Of a stretch of 64,000 nucleotides of DNA, positions 1 through 7,841 are shown in pieces. Both the position numbers and the translations under genes were made by a program. Within the stretch, counting starts at the first letter, position 1; each line of letters opens with the position of its first letter. A model generated the notes under the pieces. That model worked only from the letters and a program-made list of their open reading frames with translations. It was not told the DNA's origin and searched no databases. Source of the stretch: WTFY01 sp965220875 (GTDB taxonomy: Bacteria > Pseudomonadota > Gammaproteobacteria > UBA4575); assembly GCA_965220875.1 (NCBI GenBank), contig OZ244849.1, positions 1,302,001 to 1,366,000 of the forward strand, in the 5' to 3' direction.

Positions 1-1246
1 AATCGGCAATACCGGCAAGCATTTGCATACCATACTGGGATTGAACTACGTCGTGCTGGGCATCCTGTCCGGGATCATCATCGTCAATGTCTTCAGGATC
101 CCTCGCTGGGCTCAGAACGGGGTGCGGCTCTCGCGCCTTGGCCTGAAGACGGGCGTCATCCTGCTGGGCACGCTGTACAGTGCCGCGGAGCTGAAGAATC
201 TGGGGGGCCTGTCCATCGTAATGATCGGCTTTTTCGTTCTGGGTTCGGTCGGGCTCGTGCTGTGGCTGGGTGCGCGCATGAAGGTCCCCAGTTCCATGGG
301 AGGCGTGCTGTCAGCGGGCATGGGCGTGTGCGGGGTCTCGGCCACGGTGGCCGCGGCACCCGTCGTCCAGGCAAAGTCGGTCGAAATCGCCTACACCATT
401 GGCACCATCCTGCTGTGGGGTGTGGGCTGTATGTTCGTCTTTCCCATCGTGGGTCACCTCCTTGACATGTCGCATGTGCAGTTTGGCGCCTGGGCCGGTA
501 CGGGCATCCTGAATTCCGCCCAGGTTGCAGGGGCTGCACTGGCTTATCAGCCTGACGGAATCGAAACCCTCAAGGTGGCGGAGATCTTCAATATCACCCG
601 TGTGCTGATACTGCCCATCATCGTCCTGTGGCTGGCGGTGTGGTATGTCAAGCGCGAAGACCTGCAAACTGCGCAGGTCAATGTCGGCCGGGTGGCCTTC
701 GAGAAATTCCCGATCTTCGTCCTCGGTTTCATCCTGCTGTTCGCCTTGTCAACTACGGGTGTATTTGCTCCGGCCAACCACTACAAGGGCAAGTATTTCG
801 GCAACACGGTGGCCTCGGGCTTCAAGGAGGAAAACCTGTTGAAGTCCGGGCAAATAGACTTGTTGAAAGGGGAATCAATCAAGGTGCAGCGACAGGACCG
901 CAAGCAGACCCTGCAGCGCCTCATCGACAATGGCAAAGTGATGAGCATCGAGGATGACGATATCCTGCGTGGTCTCATCAATGCGAATGTGGTATCCAGG
1001 GAGGCCAACAAGGTCCTCAAGAAAGCGCACAAGGCCGTACGTCATACCGCGAAGAAAATAAGGGCATTCCGTGACTGGGTAACCTGGCTGTTCGCTTTCG
1101 GCCTGGTCGGGCTTGGCATGCAGATCACGGTTTCATCCATGCGCCAGGCGGGTGGGCAGCCTGCGATAATTGGCGGCATCGTGGGAGCGGTCAAGGCGGT
1201 CCTGTCACTGGTTGTCGTCATACTGCTCATTTCGGAAACAGTTTAA
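1..1246 (+). CDS. YeiH/UPF0324-family putative sulfate exporter, 5' end outside window
   Basis: Polytopic inner-membrane protein of the YeiH (putative sulfate exporter, UPF0324) family. The frame is open from base 2, so the N-terminus lies outside the window; the TTG at 23 is not a convincing start. Family hallmarks are the glycine-rich segment GMGVCGVSATVAAAPVV, followed by AYTIGTILLWG and a pair of helices ending before ILNSAQVAGAALAYQ. Unusually, about 90 hydrophilic, charged residues (roughly 250-345 counted from the TTG) separate the conserved core from the last two helices (WLFAFGLVGLGMQITV and the C-terminal one). I read this as a cytoplasmic insertion not seen in short family members. 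A 42-residue membrane protein and a UspA protein follow on the same strand. Substrate is not proven for this family. Confidence 0.8.
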   Translation, partial: IGNTGKHLHTILGLNYVVLGILSGIIIVNVFRIPRWAQNGVRLSRLGLKTGVILLGTLYSAAELKNLGGLSIVMIGFFVLGSVGLVLWLGARMKVPSSMGGVLSAGMGVCGVSATVAAAPVVQAKSVEIAYTIGTILLWGVGCMFVFPIVGHLLDMSHVQFGAWAGTGILNSAQVAGAALAYQPDGIETLKVAEIFNITRVLILPIIVLWLAVWYVKREDLQTAQVNVGRVAFEKFPIFVLGFILLFALSTTGVFAPANHYKGKYFGNTVASGFKEENLLKSGQIDLLKGESIKVQRQDRKQTLQRLIDNGKVMSIEDDDILRGLINANVVSREANKVLKKAHKAVRHTAKKIRAFRDWVTWLFAFGLVGLGMQITVSSMRQAGGQPAIIGGIVGAVKAVLSLVVVILLISETV

Positions 1247-1271
1247 ATGTAAAAACTATTCAGGAGTCTCC

Positions 1272-1400
1272 ATGAACAAAAAAGAAACTGAATTTGACCG
1301 GGGAACTGTGCTGTCGATCTTCAGCAGCGACCGCAGGGAAGACTTGATGGCACTGGTCCTTGCCCTGGTGATTGCCCTGGTCGTGTATCTCGCCTACTAA
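1272..1400 (+). CDS. 42-residue single-helix membrane protein
   Basis: Small ORF starting at ATG 1272, with AGGAG at 1262-1266 giving normal spacing. The protein has about 25 polar residues (MNKKETEFDRGTVLSIFSSD) and then one hydrophobic helix, LMALVLALVIALVVYLAY, running to the C-terminus. It sits 25 bases after the YeiH-like gene and 33 before the UspA gene, so it is probably co-transcribed and may be an accessory subunit of the transporter. I recognise no named family. Confidence 0.65.
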   Translation: MNKKETEFDRGTVLSIFSSDRREDLMALVLALVIALVVYLAY

Positions 1401-1433
1401 CAACAGTATTTTCGTACTTCGATCGAGTTGATC

Positions 1434-1892
1434 ATGAAACACATCCTGCTCGCAAGCCACGGGACCGAGGGAGCACTGGCGGCAGAAAACAAGGTTCTGG
1501 AGATGTGTGCGGACGGAATCCGGGTAACCCACCTGCTGGTCGTGCCCGAGTTCTGGAAGGATATGCTGGGGGATGACTGGCTGAACAACAGTTCGACCCG
1601 CAGGCGGTTCGAAGATTACCTCGAGACGGAGCTGAGCCGCGAGATGCATGGACATGTCCGGCGGATTCAGGACCGGCTGGCGAAGAAGAGTGTGGATACG
1701 GCTCATGAAGTCATCTTGGGCAAGCCGGACCGGTGCTTGATCGATGCCTGTGAACAGTCCGCATATGATCTGGTTGTGATGGGTTCACCCCGGCCAAGGA
1801 TTTCAAGGGGCTTGCGTTCGCGAATGATGACCCGGTATGTTGCCCGCCAGTTGAAAGCCCCGCTGCTCGTCGTACCCCATCCTTGTGTCTGA
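1434..1892 (+). CDS. Universal stress protein (UspA family)
   Basis: Cytoplasmic UspA-fold protein of 152 residues. The N-terminal strand MKHILLASHGTEGA matches the family start with its early Ser/Asp region. The C-terminal YDLVVMGSPRPRISRGL, followed by a final strand APLLVVP, resembles the usual G-x2-G-x9-G-S ATP-binding segment, but the glycine spacing is degenerate, so ATP binding is uncertain. ATG 1434 is chosen over the in-frame TTG at 1428 because MKHILLA is the typical family start. The 3' end overlaps the next gene by 8 bases, which suggests translational coupling. Placement after the YeiH-like transporter suggests a regulatory role in transport, but that is inference. Confidence 0.8.
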   Translation: MKHILLASHGTEGALAAENKVLEMCADGIRVTHLLVVPEFWKDMLGDDWLNNSSTRRRFEDYLETELSREMHGHVRRIQDRLAKKSVDTAHEVILGKPDRCLIDACEQSAYDLVVMGSPRPRISRGLRSRMMTRYVARQLKAPLLVVPHPCV

Positions 1893-2499
1893 CGAGGACC
1901 CGTACCTTACCCATGAAGACAAGGTCTGGGTAGAGTTCAAGACGCCACTGGACCAGGCAGCCTTGCTGGAATTCTGCCAGGATGTGGAGCGACTGTTTCG
2001 CATCAATCCCTATCTGGTGTTCAGGAGGTGGGAAACAGTCTCTGCAAGGCAATACCGCTTGCATGCTGTAAATCACAGCCAGGCTCCTGCTTTCGAGATC
2101 GATACCGAGATCACGGTGGAGCCTCTCCAGGACGGTCTTGAAATTCGTTATTCCCAGGGCTTGAAGTCCAGCACACGCATTACCGTCCGGGAATCCCCAG
2201 GAAGTTCATCCCTCGTTATCGAGGAAAAATATGAAGGTGTTCCCGAGTCAGAACGGTTGGACCGGCTCGATGAAGTCGACAGAAGCCTGACCAAGTGGGC
2301 GGAGGAAATTCAGCATTACTTGCTGCAGTGGCAGCGATGGGCATGGTTCGCCCCCTGGCGGTACTACAAAAAACGGATATGGCAACGCATGAAACCTGCT
2401 GCCAGGAGAATCACATTCGTGTTGCTGTGTATAAGTGCGGTTGAGATAGCCCTGATTGGCCTGGGACTGGTAATTTACCTGATTGAATTCAGAAAATAG
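1885..2499 (+). CDS. Unknown protein with C-terminal membrane anchor
   Basis: A 204-residue protein starting at GTG 1885 inside the end of the UspA gene. Residues 1-165 are soluble and strand-rich (for example TRITVRESPGSSSLVIEEKYE), broadly like SRPBCC/START-type ligand-binding folds, but I cannot confirm that. A Trp/Arg-rich amphipathic stretch (QWQRWAWFAPWRYYKKRIWQ) precedes a single transmembrane helix at about 175-200. Topology would leave the soluble domain in the cytoplasm. It ends the four-gene run that begins with the transporter. Function unknown. Confidence 0.6.
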   Translation: MSDEDPYLTHEDKVWVEFKTPLDQAALLEFCQDVERLFRINPYLVFRRWETVSARQYRLHAVNHSQAPAFEIDTEITVEPLQDGLEIRYSQGLKSSTRITVRESPGSSSLVIEEKYEGVPESERLDRLDEVDRSLTKWAEEIQHYLLQWQRWAWFAPWRYYKKRIWQRMKPAARRITFVLLCISAVEIALIGLGLVIYLIEFRK

Positions 2500-2527
2500 T
2501 ATGGACAGCCTTGCAGAACAGTATCAG

Positions 2528-2842
2528 TTATTCATCGTTCACCTTGACGGTGTTTAGCATATTGTCCAGTTCTATAAGGGTGTCGAAATATGTAATTTCC
2601 GGCTTTCCAAAATTAGCTTCAACTCTCTTTTGCCATGCTTCATCAAAACAGGCCTTTGCATCTTCCAGGTTGTCAAAGCTGTAAATTCCTCCGCCCACCC
2701 GCGACTTCTCGTTGAATATGTAATTTTTTTTCATAAGACCGGGAATGTTTTGATATCTTGGAACGGTATCTTTCATCTTGTCCTTGTACGCTTCAGGAGT
2801 GATGTCTTTCGGGACAGGAAAATTTATTACTACGGAAATCAT
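2528..2842 (-). CDS. YdhR-like dimeric alpha-beta barrel protein
   Basis: A 104-residue cytoplasmic protein resembling the YdhR/mono-oxygenase-like ferredoxin-fold family. It has an N-terminal strand (MISVVINFPVP), a central PGLMKKNYIFNE strand and GGGIYSFDNLEDAKACF, the usual pattern in small dimeric alpha-beta barrels. The gene is alone on the minus strand between two plus-strand genes, so it has its own promoter, probably in the 2843-2948 interval shared with the divergent disulfide reductase. Catalytic activity is not established for most relatives. Confidence 0.6.
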   Translation of the reverse strand: MISVVINFPVPKDITPEAYKDKMKDTVPRYQNIPGLMKKNYIFNEKSRVGGGIYSFDNLEDAKACFDEAWQKRVEANFGKPEITYFDTLIELDNMLNTVKVNDE

Positions 2843-2948
2843 GTTTTATCCAGATAACAGCTGGTTGTATTCACCGATAATTATTTGCCGAAACTAGGCG
2901 GTATAAATTATAAAAGCAGGGGCCAGTCATTTCCATCAAGAATCATGT

Positions 2949-4298
2949 ATGTATGACGTTTTGATAATCGGTGCAGGAACCGCGGGTATTGCAGCAGCCA
3001 AGCAACTGGAAAAATTGGATGCCAGGTATCTGCTGATAGAAGCGGGAGATGGGGGTACGACGTGTGCAAAGACGGGATGCATGCCCTCCAAGGGGCTCAT
3101 TGAAATAGCGAAGAAGGTTGATGGCATTCAGTCTTTAACCAAGGACAATCTTGTCCAGCAGGATCAATTTGAAATTGATACCGCTTCCGTGCTGACAAAG
3201 GTACGTGCGCTCAGAGATCATTTCGTCAACAGGGCAATTCAGGGCAGTGAAAAATTTCCCCGAATCAAGGGGCATGCAACATTCATCGACGCCAATACTG
3301 TTGGAGTCAATGGGGAAAAACTATCGGCCAACAGTATCATTATTGCAAACGGCTCAAGGCCAAGAATACCGGATGCGTTTGAAGCGGTGAAATCCGATAT
3401 ATTGACTACGGATAATTTTTTTGAACAAGAAAAGCTGCCAGCCAGTATGGCTGTTGTCGGGTTGGGCATTATCGGTGTAGAGCTTGCCCAGGCTCTTGCA
3501 AGACTGGGAGTAAAGGTACAGGTATTTGAAGAATATAAAACGATAGCAGGAATACAGGATGAAAAGGTTTTCCATCATGCGCTTTCTCTTCAGCAGCAGT
3601 ACTACCCGATTCATTTTAATACCAGGATTGCAAAGGTAACGGAGCAAGCAGGGAAGTACCTGGTTGAGTGGAAAGGTGGCCGGTTAGAAGTCGACCAGGT
3701 ATTGTTGTGTGCTGGAAGAGAATCCAATATTGATCAATTGAATCTGGAAAAACTGGGACTGGACACTACAGGCCCGGCCAACATGTTGTATGACCCCTGC
3801 ACGTTGCAGATAAATGATTTTCCAATTTATGTGGCTGGAGATGTCAGTTCCAAAAAAATGGTGGTGCATGAAGCCGCAGAAGAAGCAAGAGTTGCGGTAT
3901 ACAACGCGATGCATGCTGAAAAGAAAAAACTCACAAAGCCTGCCTTGAATATAGTCTTTACTGACCCGCCCATAGCAAGCGTAGGCCAGTCATTGAATGA
4001 ACTCGACCAGGAAAAGTGTGTCATTGGTGAATTCGAATTTTCTCTGCAAGGGCGTGCAACTTTAAAAGGGGAAAATCATGGCGTTGTACGGGTTTATGTG
4101 AACCCAGGAAACGGTCATATTCTCGGTGCGGAAATGATAGCCCCCGGTGCGGAAAATTTTGCGCATTTGCTGATGATGGCCATTCAAAATGAAATTCCAT
4201 TGCACAAGCTGTTGCAATTGCCTATCTATCATCCGGTTTTGGAAGAAGGATTGCGTCAGGCATTGGTCAATGCAAAAAGCAAATCAGCAGTTACATAA
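2949..4298 (+). CDS. Dihydrolipoamide-dehydrogenase-like flavin disulfide reductase
   Basis: Class I pyridine-nucleotide disulfide oxidoreductase, 449 residues, near usual family length. Visible features are the FAD dinucleotide motif GAGTAG (8-13); the redox-active pair Cys39 and Cys44 in CAKTGCMPSK; the second nucleotide-binding motif GLGIIG near 175; the FAD motif YVAGDVSS near 295; and the C-terminal acid-base dyad His428-x3-Glu432. The dyad argues against 2-ketopropyl-CoM carboxylase, which as I recall has replaced it. Start ATG 2949 gives the expected MYDVLIIGAGTAG. It lies about 375 bases upstream of the CoM operon on the same strand, separated by a LysR remnant. Disulfide reductases are associated with some CoM-dependent alkene pathways, so a role in recycling CoM disulfides is possible but unproven. 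Confidence 0.85.
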   Translation: MYDVLIIGAGTAGIAAAKQLEKLDARYLLIEAGDGGTTCAKTGCMPSKGLIEIAKKVDGIQSLTKDNLVQQDQFEIDTASVLTKVRALRDHFVNRAIQGSEKFPRIKGHATFIDANTVGVNGEKLSANSIIIANGSRPRIPDAFEAVKSDILTTDNFFEQEKLPASMAVVGLGIIGVELAQALARLGVKVQVFEEYKTIAGIQDEKVFHHALSLQQQYYPIHFNTRIAKVTEQAGKYLVEWKGGRLEVDQVLLCAGRESNIDQLNLEKLGLDTTGPANMLYDPCTLQINDFPIYVAGDVSSKKMVVHEAAEEARVAVYNAMHAEKKKLTKPALNIVFTDPPIASVGQSLNELDQEKCVIGEFEFSLQGRATLKGENHGVVRVYVNPGNGHILGAEMIAPGAENFAHLLMMAIQNEIPLHKLLQLPIYHPVLEEGLRQALVNAKSKSAVT

Positions 4299-4468
4299 GT
4301 TTTTGCGTACTCTTTCGTCCGATCCGGTAAACGGTTTTCAAGCTTGGCTTCCAATTTGCGCATTCCAGCAGCAAGGGTCGGTTGTGTTACGTGGACGAGT
4401 TCAGGGCTTTTGAGAAATTCGTAGCGTCTGGCAGTGCCAGTAAGCATCTGATTCACAGGTTCACTCAT
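4256..4468 (-). pseudogene. LysR-family regulator remnant (N-terminal HTH only)
   Basis: A 70-codon reading frame whose middle reads ELVHVTQPTLAAGMRKLEAK, which is the recognition-helix region of LysR-type regulators (typically AELLHVTQPTLSAGIRKLE). The residues before it are shortened compared with a normal HTH (no room for the GSFSRAA segment). After residue 50 the frame loses similarity and stops, so the dimerisation helix and ligand-binding domain are missing. It overlaps the end of the disulfide reductase gene by 43 bases and points away from the CoM operon, the usual position for a LysR regulator of a divergent operon. I read it as a decayed former regulator. Confidence 0.6.
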
Positions 4469-4672
4469 CGGTTATGTCGATAGTCAGGTATAACTAATAT
4501 TTACTAGGTAAATTCCGTTTTTTTGTTTATTATTTAAGCAACAAGAAATTCATTTGGGTATAAAATGCTTGTATGGGCAAGCAGTTACTGTGTGACTATC
4601 TTTTGAAATTTAAAAGCATAAAAAACATCTAGTACTTAAAAATCTAGAGGCAGATTCAGGAGAGGCATCATT
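4469..4672 (+). promoter_or_regulatory. Leader/promoter region of the CoM operon with an inverted repeat
   Basis: A+T-rich non-coding interval between the LysR remnant and the first operon gene. It contains a perfect 6-bp inverted repeat TGCTTG/CAAGCA at 4566-4571 and 4578-4583, suitable for an operator. A possible -35 TTGAAA lies at 4603-4608, with only a weak -10 match 17 bases later. A clear ribosome-binding site AGGAG at 4658-4662 serves ATG 4673. Promoter assignment is tentative. Confidence 0.4.
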
Positions 4673-5785
4673 ATGAAAATTAGAGATAGAGAAGTACTAA
4701 TCCCTACCAGTATTGTAGGGAATTATCCTAACCCACGTTGGTGGGATACGTTGTGGGCAACCAATTTTTCGGGAGACCAGGCGCCACCGGATGCGAAAGA
4801 GCGGGAAGCACTGGAAGATGCAATAGCCACCATGGCGCACGATCAAGAATTGGCAGGGCTGGATATTATTTCGGATGGCCGGGTACAGGGCGATAATTAT
4901 GTTGATCAAATCGTGTACTACTACCTCAAGCGTCTTGGCTACAGCATGCATGGGGAATATCTGGCTACGCCGCTTTACAGTGACTTGCACTCCGTGACCT
5001 GCCATCAGGAAATCAAACGCTACGGCCCCATCATGATTCAGCAGACCAGGGCATTGCAACGGGCTACTGACAAGCCGATCAAAGTGCAATACACGGGGGT
5101 TCAAGCTTTGGCCCAATGCACAAATGACCATTATTACAAGTCCAGTTACGACCGAGCGATGGCAATCGCCGCAGCACTGAACGAAGAACTCCTAGAATTG
5201 GACGCGATGGGTGTGGACTTCATTCAATTGGACGAGTTTACATGGCCTTACCTTTTTGAAGATTGGGCGATAGAGGCCTACAACCGATGTGTGGAAGGTG
5301 TCAAAAACTCCAAGATCGTCACACACGTCTGCTGGGGAAACTACAAGGGTACGTACGGGTATTACATGGAAGAAGGGGCAGACGATAATGATATCACCAA
5401 GCGAGCAGGTGAAAATCCAACGAATCGGGCTGAATCCATCATACCGAAATGTTTTGAGGCGAACCTGGATGTCATTAACATAGAAAACTGTGGCCGTTGT
5501 GAGGGCGAACTGGATGTTCTGAAAACACATCCGCTGCCGGATAACATGTACTTTTGGGCAGGAGTCATCGACATCAAGAGCACGATTGTCGAAACCGCTG
5601 ACCAGGTAGCTGATCGTATCCGGGGCCTGCTCAAGTACGTTCCTGCCGAGCGTCTTGGGGTTACAACCGACTGTGGCCTTATTCACTTTTGGCGCTACAT
5701 TGCCTACGAAAAAATGCGTGCTCTCGTTGAAGGAACAAAAATCGTGCGTGAAGAATTGCAAAAGGAATCAAAGAAAGCCGCATGA
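4673..5785 (+). CDS. MetE-like zinc transferase, candidate epoxyalkane:coenzyme M transferase
   Basis: A 370-residue single-domain member of the MetE C-terminal superfamily, much shorter than methionine synthase (about 750) and close to epoxyalkane:CoM transferase (about 375). The zinc site is visible: His218-x-Cys220 in VTHVCWGN and Cys334 in TTDCGL. The FIQLDEFT segment (183-190) matches the conserved IQxDEP barrel strand of the family. The N-terminal PTSIVGNYPNPRWW also fits MetE-type barrels. These zinc enzymes activate a thiol for alkyl transfer. With CoM-synthesis genes immediately downstream, CoM is the most likely thiol, attacking an epoxide or another alkyl donor. It is the first gene of the operon, preceded by AGGAG. 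A methyltransferase acting on a different donor remains possible. Confidence 0.75.
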   Translation: MKIRDREVLIPTSIVGNYPNPRWWDTLWATNFSGDQAPPDAKEREALEDAIATMAHDQELAGLDIISDGRVQGDNYVDQIVYYYLKRLGYSMHGEYLATPLYSDLHSVTCHQEIKRYGPIMIQQTRALQRATDKPIKVQYTGVQALAQCTNDHYYKSSYDRAMAIAAALNEELLELDAMGVDFIQLDEFTWPYLFEDWAIEAYNRCVEGVKNSKIVTHVCWGNYKGTYGYYMEEGADDNDITKRAGENPTNRAESIIPKCFEANLDVINIENCGRCEGELDVLKTHPLPDNMYFWAGVIDIKSTIVETADQVADRIRGLLKYVPAERLGVTTDCGLIHFWRYIAYEKMRALVEGTKIVREELQKESKKAA

Positions 5786-5825
5786 TGCGCTGATCAAAAA
5801 TGAAGTCAATGGAGATTCTGTATCC

Positions 5826-6035
5826 ATGCCAGTTCTGACCTTATGGTGTCCGGATTGTGAACGGGAGTTCAAAGGCATGGTCATGACTGGTGCAAAAGTT
5901 CCTGATGTGTGGGTTTGCGGGGTCTGTAAAAATGATCGCGCAAACCCGATACACGAAGATCATCATTCACATCCTTGGGCGAAAGATTCATGCGATCATG
6001 ATTCTCATAGGACCTGTCCTTGCTGCGTAGTGTAA
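5826..6035 (+). CDS. Small Cys/His-rich putative metal-binding protein
   Basis: A 69-residue protein starting at ATG 5826 with GGAG at 5811-5814. Two CxxC knuckles (WCPDCE and VCGVCKN) form a zinc-ribbon-like N-terminal half. The tail is very rich in His and Cys (HEDHHSHPWAKDSCDHDSH, then CPCC at the end). It lies 40 bases after the zinc transferase gene and 4 bases before the CoA-transferase-like subunit, firmly inside the operon. It could be a zinc chaperone or storage protein for the transferase, or a structural subunit. I recognise no named family. The in-frame region upstream of 5826 overlaps the transferase gene and is not considered coding. Confidence 0.6.
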   Translation: MPVLTLWCPDCEREFKGMVMTGAKVPDVWVCGVCKNDRANPIHEDHHSHPWAKDSCDHDSHRTCPCCVV

Positions 6036-6039
6036 TTGT

Positions 6040-6984
6040 GTGTTGACCCGCCACTCGACCGCAGAGAACAAATTAACCAGCATTGAAGCACTCGCTTCAC
6101 AAGTTGAATCCGGAGACTGCGTAGCGGTCGGAGGGGGCTTGTCATCGCGTGAGCCGATGGCCCTGATCCGCTCCATCATCCGCAATCGTGTTGACGGTTT
6201 GACAGTGGTCGGTTCTGCACACGGAATTGACATCGACTTGCTGTGTGGCGCCAATGCGGTTTCTGCATCGCAAGAAAGCTATGTAGGGTTTGAGCAAGAT
6301 TTCGGCATGGCGCACAACTATCGGCGTGGGTGCGAGAGCGGTGAAATCGAGATTCAAGACAATTGCTGCTATACGCTTGTTCAGCAACTTCGCGCCTCGA
6401 TCCAAGGCTTGCCGTTCATGCCCATTCGATCAGTAAGGGGTACCGATTTTGAAAAAATTCATCCTGGTTATGAAACGATACAAAGTCCTTATTCGGGAGA
6501 GGACATCCTGGTCGTGCCACCTCTTACACCGGATGTGGCCATCATTCATGTTCAATATGCCGACTTGCATGGCAATTTGAGAATCGAAGGTCCTCCGGTC
6601 GTGGACTTGCTGTTTGCACAGGCATCAAAAAAAGTACTGGCAACAGTGGAAAAGATCGTTACGAATGAAGAATTGAAGCGCTTCGGAGGTGCAAATATTC
6701 CGTACTTTTACGTGACAGGCATTGCCGAGGCACCCATGGGCGCTCATCCGACCGCCTGCTATCCGTTTTATGCCTATGACCGTGAACATACCGAGTTGTA
6801 TATGGCTGCTGCGAAAAAAGGCTCAACGGAGTTCAAGGACAAGTATTTGAAATATTTCGTATACGAATGTGAAAGTCATGAAGAATACCTGCATCGCATC
6901 GGGGGGGAAGATGCACGGGCAAGGCTGTCTAGCTGGAAAGAGTCAACGGATGCCTGGATGGAGTTATACAGGGAAAGTGCGTAA
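6040..6984 (+). CDS. Class I CoA-transferase-like protein, subunit A (GctA/IpdA type)
   Basis: A 314-residue protein related to glutaconate CoA-transferase subunit A and the IpdA ring-cleaving hydrolase subunit. The N-terminal VESGDCVAVGGGLSSREPMA is the typical first Rossmann-like strand and glycine loop. The region NYRRGCESGEIEIQDNC and GLPFMPIRSVRGTD matches the central GctA/IpdA block, and VPPLTPDVAIIHVQYADLHG the following strand. The start is GTG 6040 (TTG 6043 is equivalent), four bases after the previous stop. The next gene, two bases later, supplies subunit B. Family members move CoA between acids or cleave C-C bonds of CoA thioesters. In this operon the substrate may be a CoM-linked carboxylate or its CoA ester (inference). 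Confidence 0.8.
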   Translation: MLTRHSTAENKLTSIEALASQVESGDCVAVGGGLSSREPMALIRSIIRNRVDGLTVVGSAHGIDIDLLCGANAVSASQESYVGFEQDFGMAHNYRRGCESGEIEIQDNCCYTLVQQLRASIQGLPFMPIRSVRGTDFEKIHPGYETIQSPYSGEDILVVPPLTPDVAIIHVQYADLHGNLRIEGPPVVDLLFAQASKKVLATVEKIVTNEELKRFGGANIPYFYVTGIAEAPMGAHPTACYPFYAYDREHTELYMAAAKKGSTEFKDKYLKYFVYECESHEEYLHRIGGEDARARLSSWKESTDAWMELYRESA

Positions 6985-6986
6985 GC

Positions 6987-7841
6987 ATGGAAAAGAACTG
7001 CACACTGGGCGAGTTACTCATCGATCAACTGGCACGAACTGTTGAAGATGACACATTGGTATTCCATGGATTCGGATCGCCGTTAGTCCAAATTGCATTG
7101 CATGTCGCCAAACGGGTCTATGCGCCTGGCTTGGTACTGGTCGCCGGTGCCACCTACGGAGTGAATCCGGATCCTCCCTTCATCGCTCCCACGACTAACG
7201 ACTGGGTACATGACCGGAATTCCGAATGTCACCTGAGTATCGGTGAGTTATTCGATCTGTCGGCAAGTGGGCGCTTGGGAAGAATGTTTTTGTCCGGCCT
7301 GCAAATCGATCGCTGGGGCAATACCAATGTTACTCAACTGGGCCGAAAAACCTTGAAGCTCAAACTGCCGGGCGGTGGTGGGGCCTGCAACCTGTCGTGT
7401 AACACAAAAAATATTACATTGTGGACTGCCGCGCATCGTACAGAACCTGTCAACGGAAAGCGCCGCTACCGGATTGTCTCGCAGTGTGACTACGTCACCG
7501 GTTTTGGCCACAAGAATGCGGATGGCATCACACGCAGGGAACTCGGGTACCAAGGGGGCGGTCCACAGTGGCTCGTTACGGATTTAGGTGTTTTTGATTT
7601 CGGCCAGGATGGGCATTTGCAATTACATGCCCTTTATCCACACACTACTCTAGATGATGTATTGGAAAATACTGAATTTGAACCAGGAGTGAAGAAAGAG
7701 GTGAAAACCGTTTCGCTTCCTTCTCCAGAAGTGCTTTCGATCATCCGGAAACTTGATCCACTTCGAGTCCATGAAAAGGAATTATTACCCAGGGACCGCT
7801 CGTTGACACTGGAAGAGCATAAAAATGCAGCAATTTGTTGA
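6987..7841 (+). CDS. Class I CoA-transferase-like protein, subunit B (GctB/IpdB type), catalytic Glu absent
   Basis: A 284-residue partner of subunit A, related to GctB/IpdB. Conserved landmarks are HVAKRVYAPGLVLVAGATYG, LQIDRWGNTNVTQLG, LPGGGGACNLSC, RIVSQCDYVTGFG and GPQWLVTDLGVFDF, matching the GctB order. In Acidaminococcus GctB the segment after KRVYAP reads IIVESG and carries the catalytic Glu54; here the aligned residues are VLVAGA, so that Glu is missing. IpdB-type hydrolase subunits are, as I recall, similarly altered. The pair may therefore be a CoA-dependent hydrolase/lyase rather than a transferase. The gene overlaps the next one by 17 bases. Confidence 0.8.
   Translation: MEKNCTLGELLIDQLARTVEDDTLVFHGFGSPLVQIALHVAKRVYAPGLVLVAGATYGVNPDPPFIAPTTNDWVHDRNSECHLSIGELFDLSASGRLGRMFLSGLQIDRWGNTNVTQLGRKTLKLKLPGGGGACNLSCNTKNITLWTAAHRTEPVNGKRRYRIVSQCDYVTGFGHKNADGITRRELGYQGGGPQWLVTDLGVFDFGQDGHLQLHALYPHTTLDDVLENTEFEPGVKKEVKTVSLPSPEVLSIIRKLDPLRVHEKELLPRDRSLTLEEHKNAAIC

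Noticed and set aside
2949..4298. 2-ketopropyl-CoM oxidoreductase/carboxylase
   Set aside because: The protein is shorter (449 residues) and retains the His428/Glu432 dyad of ordinary disulfide reductases, which that carboxylase lacks as I recall.
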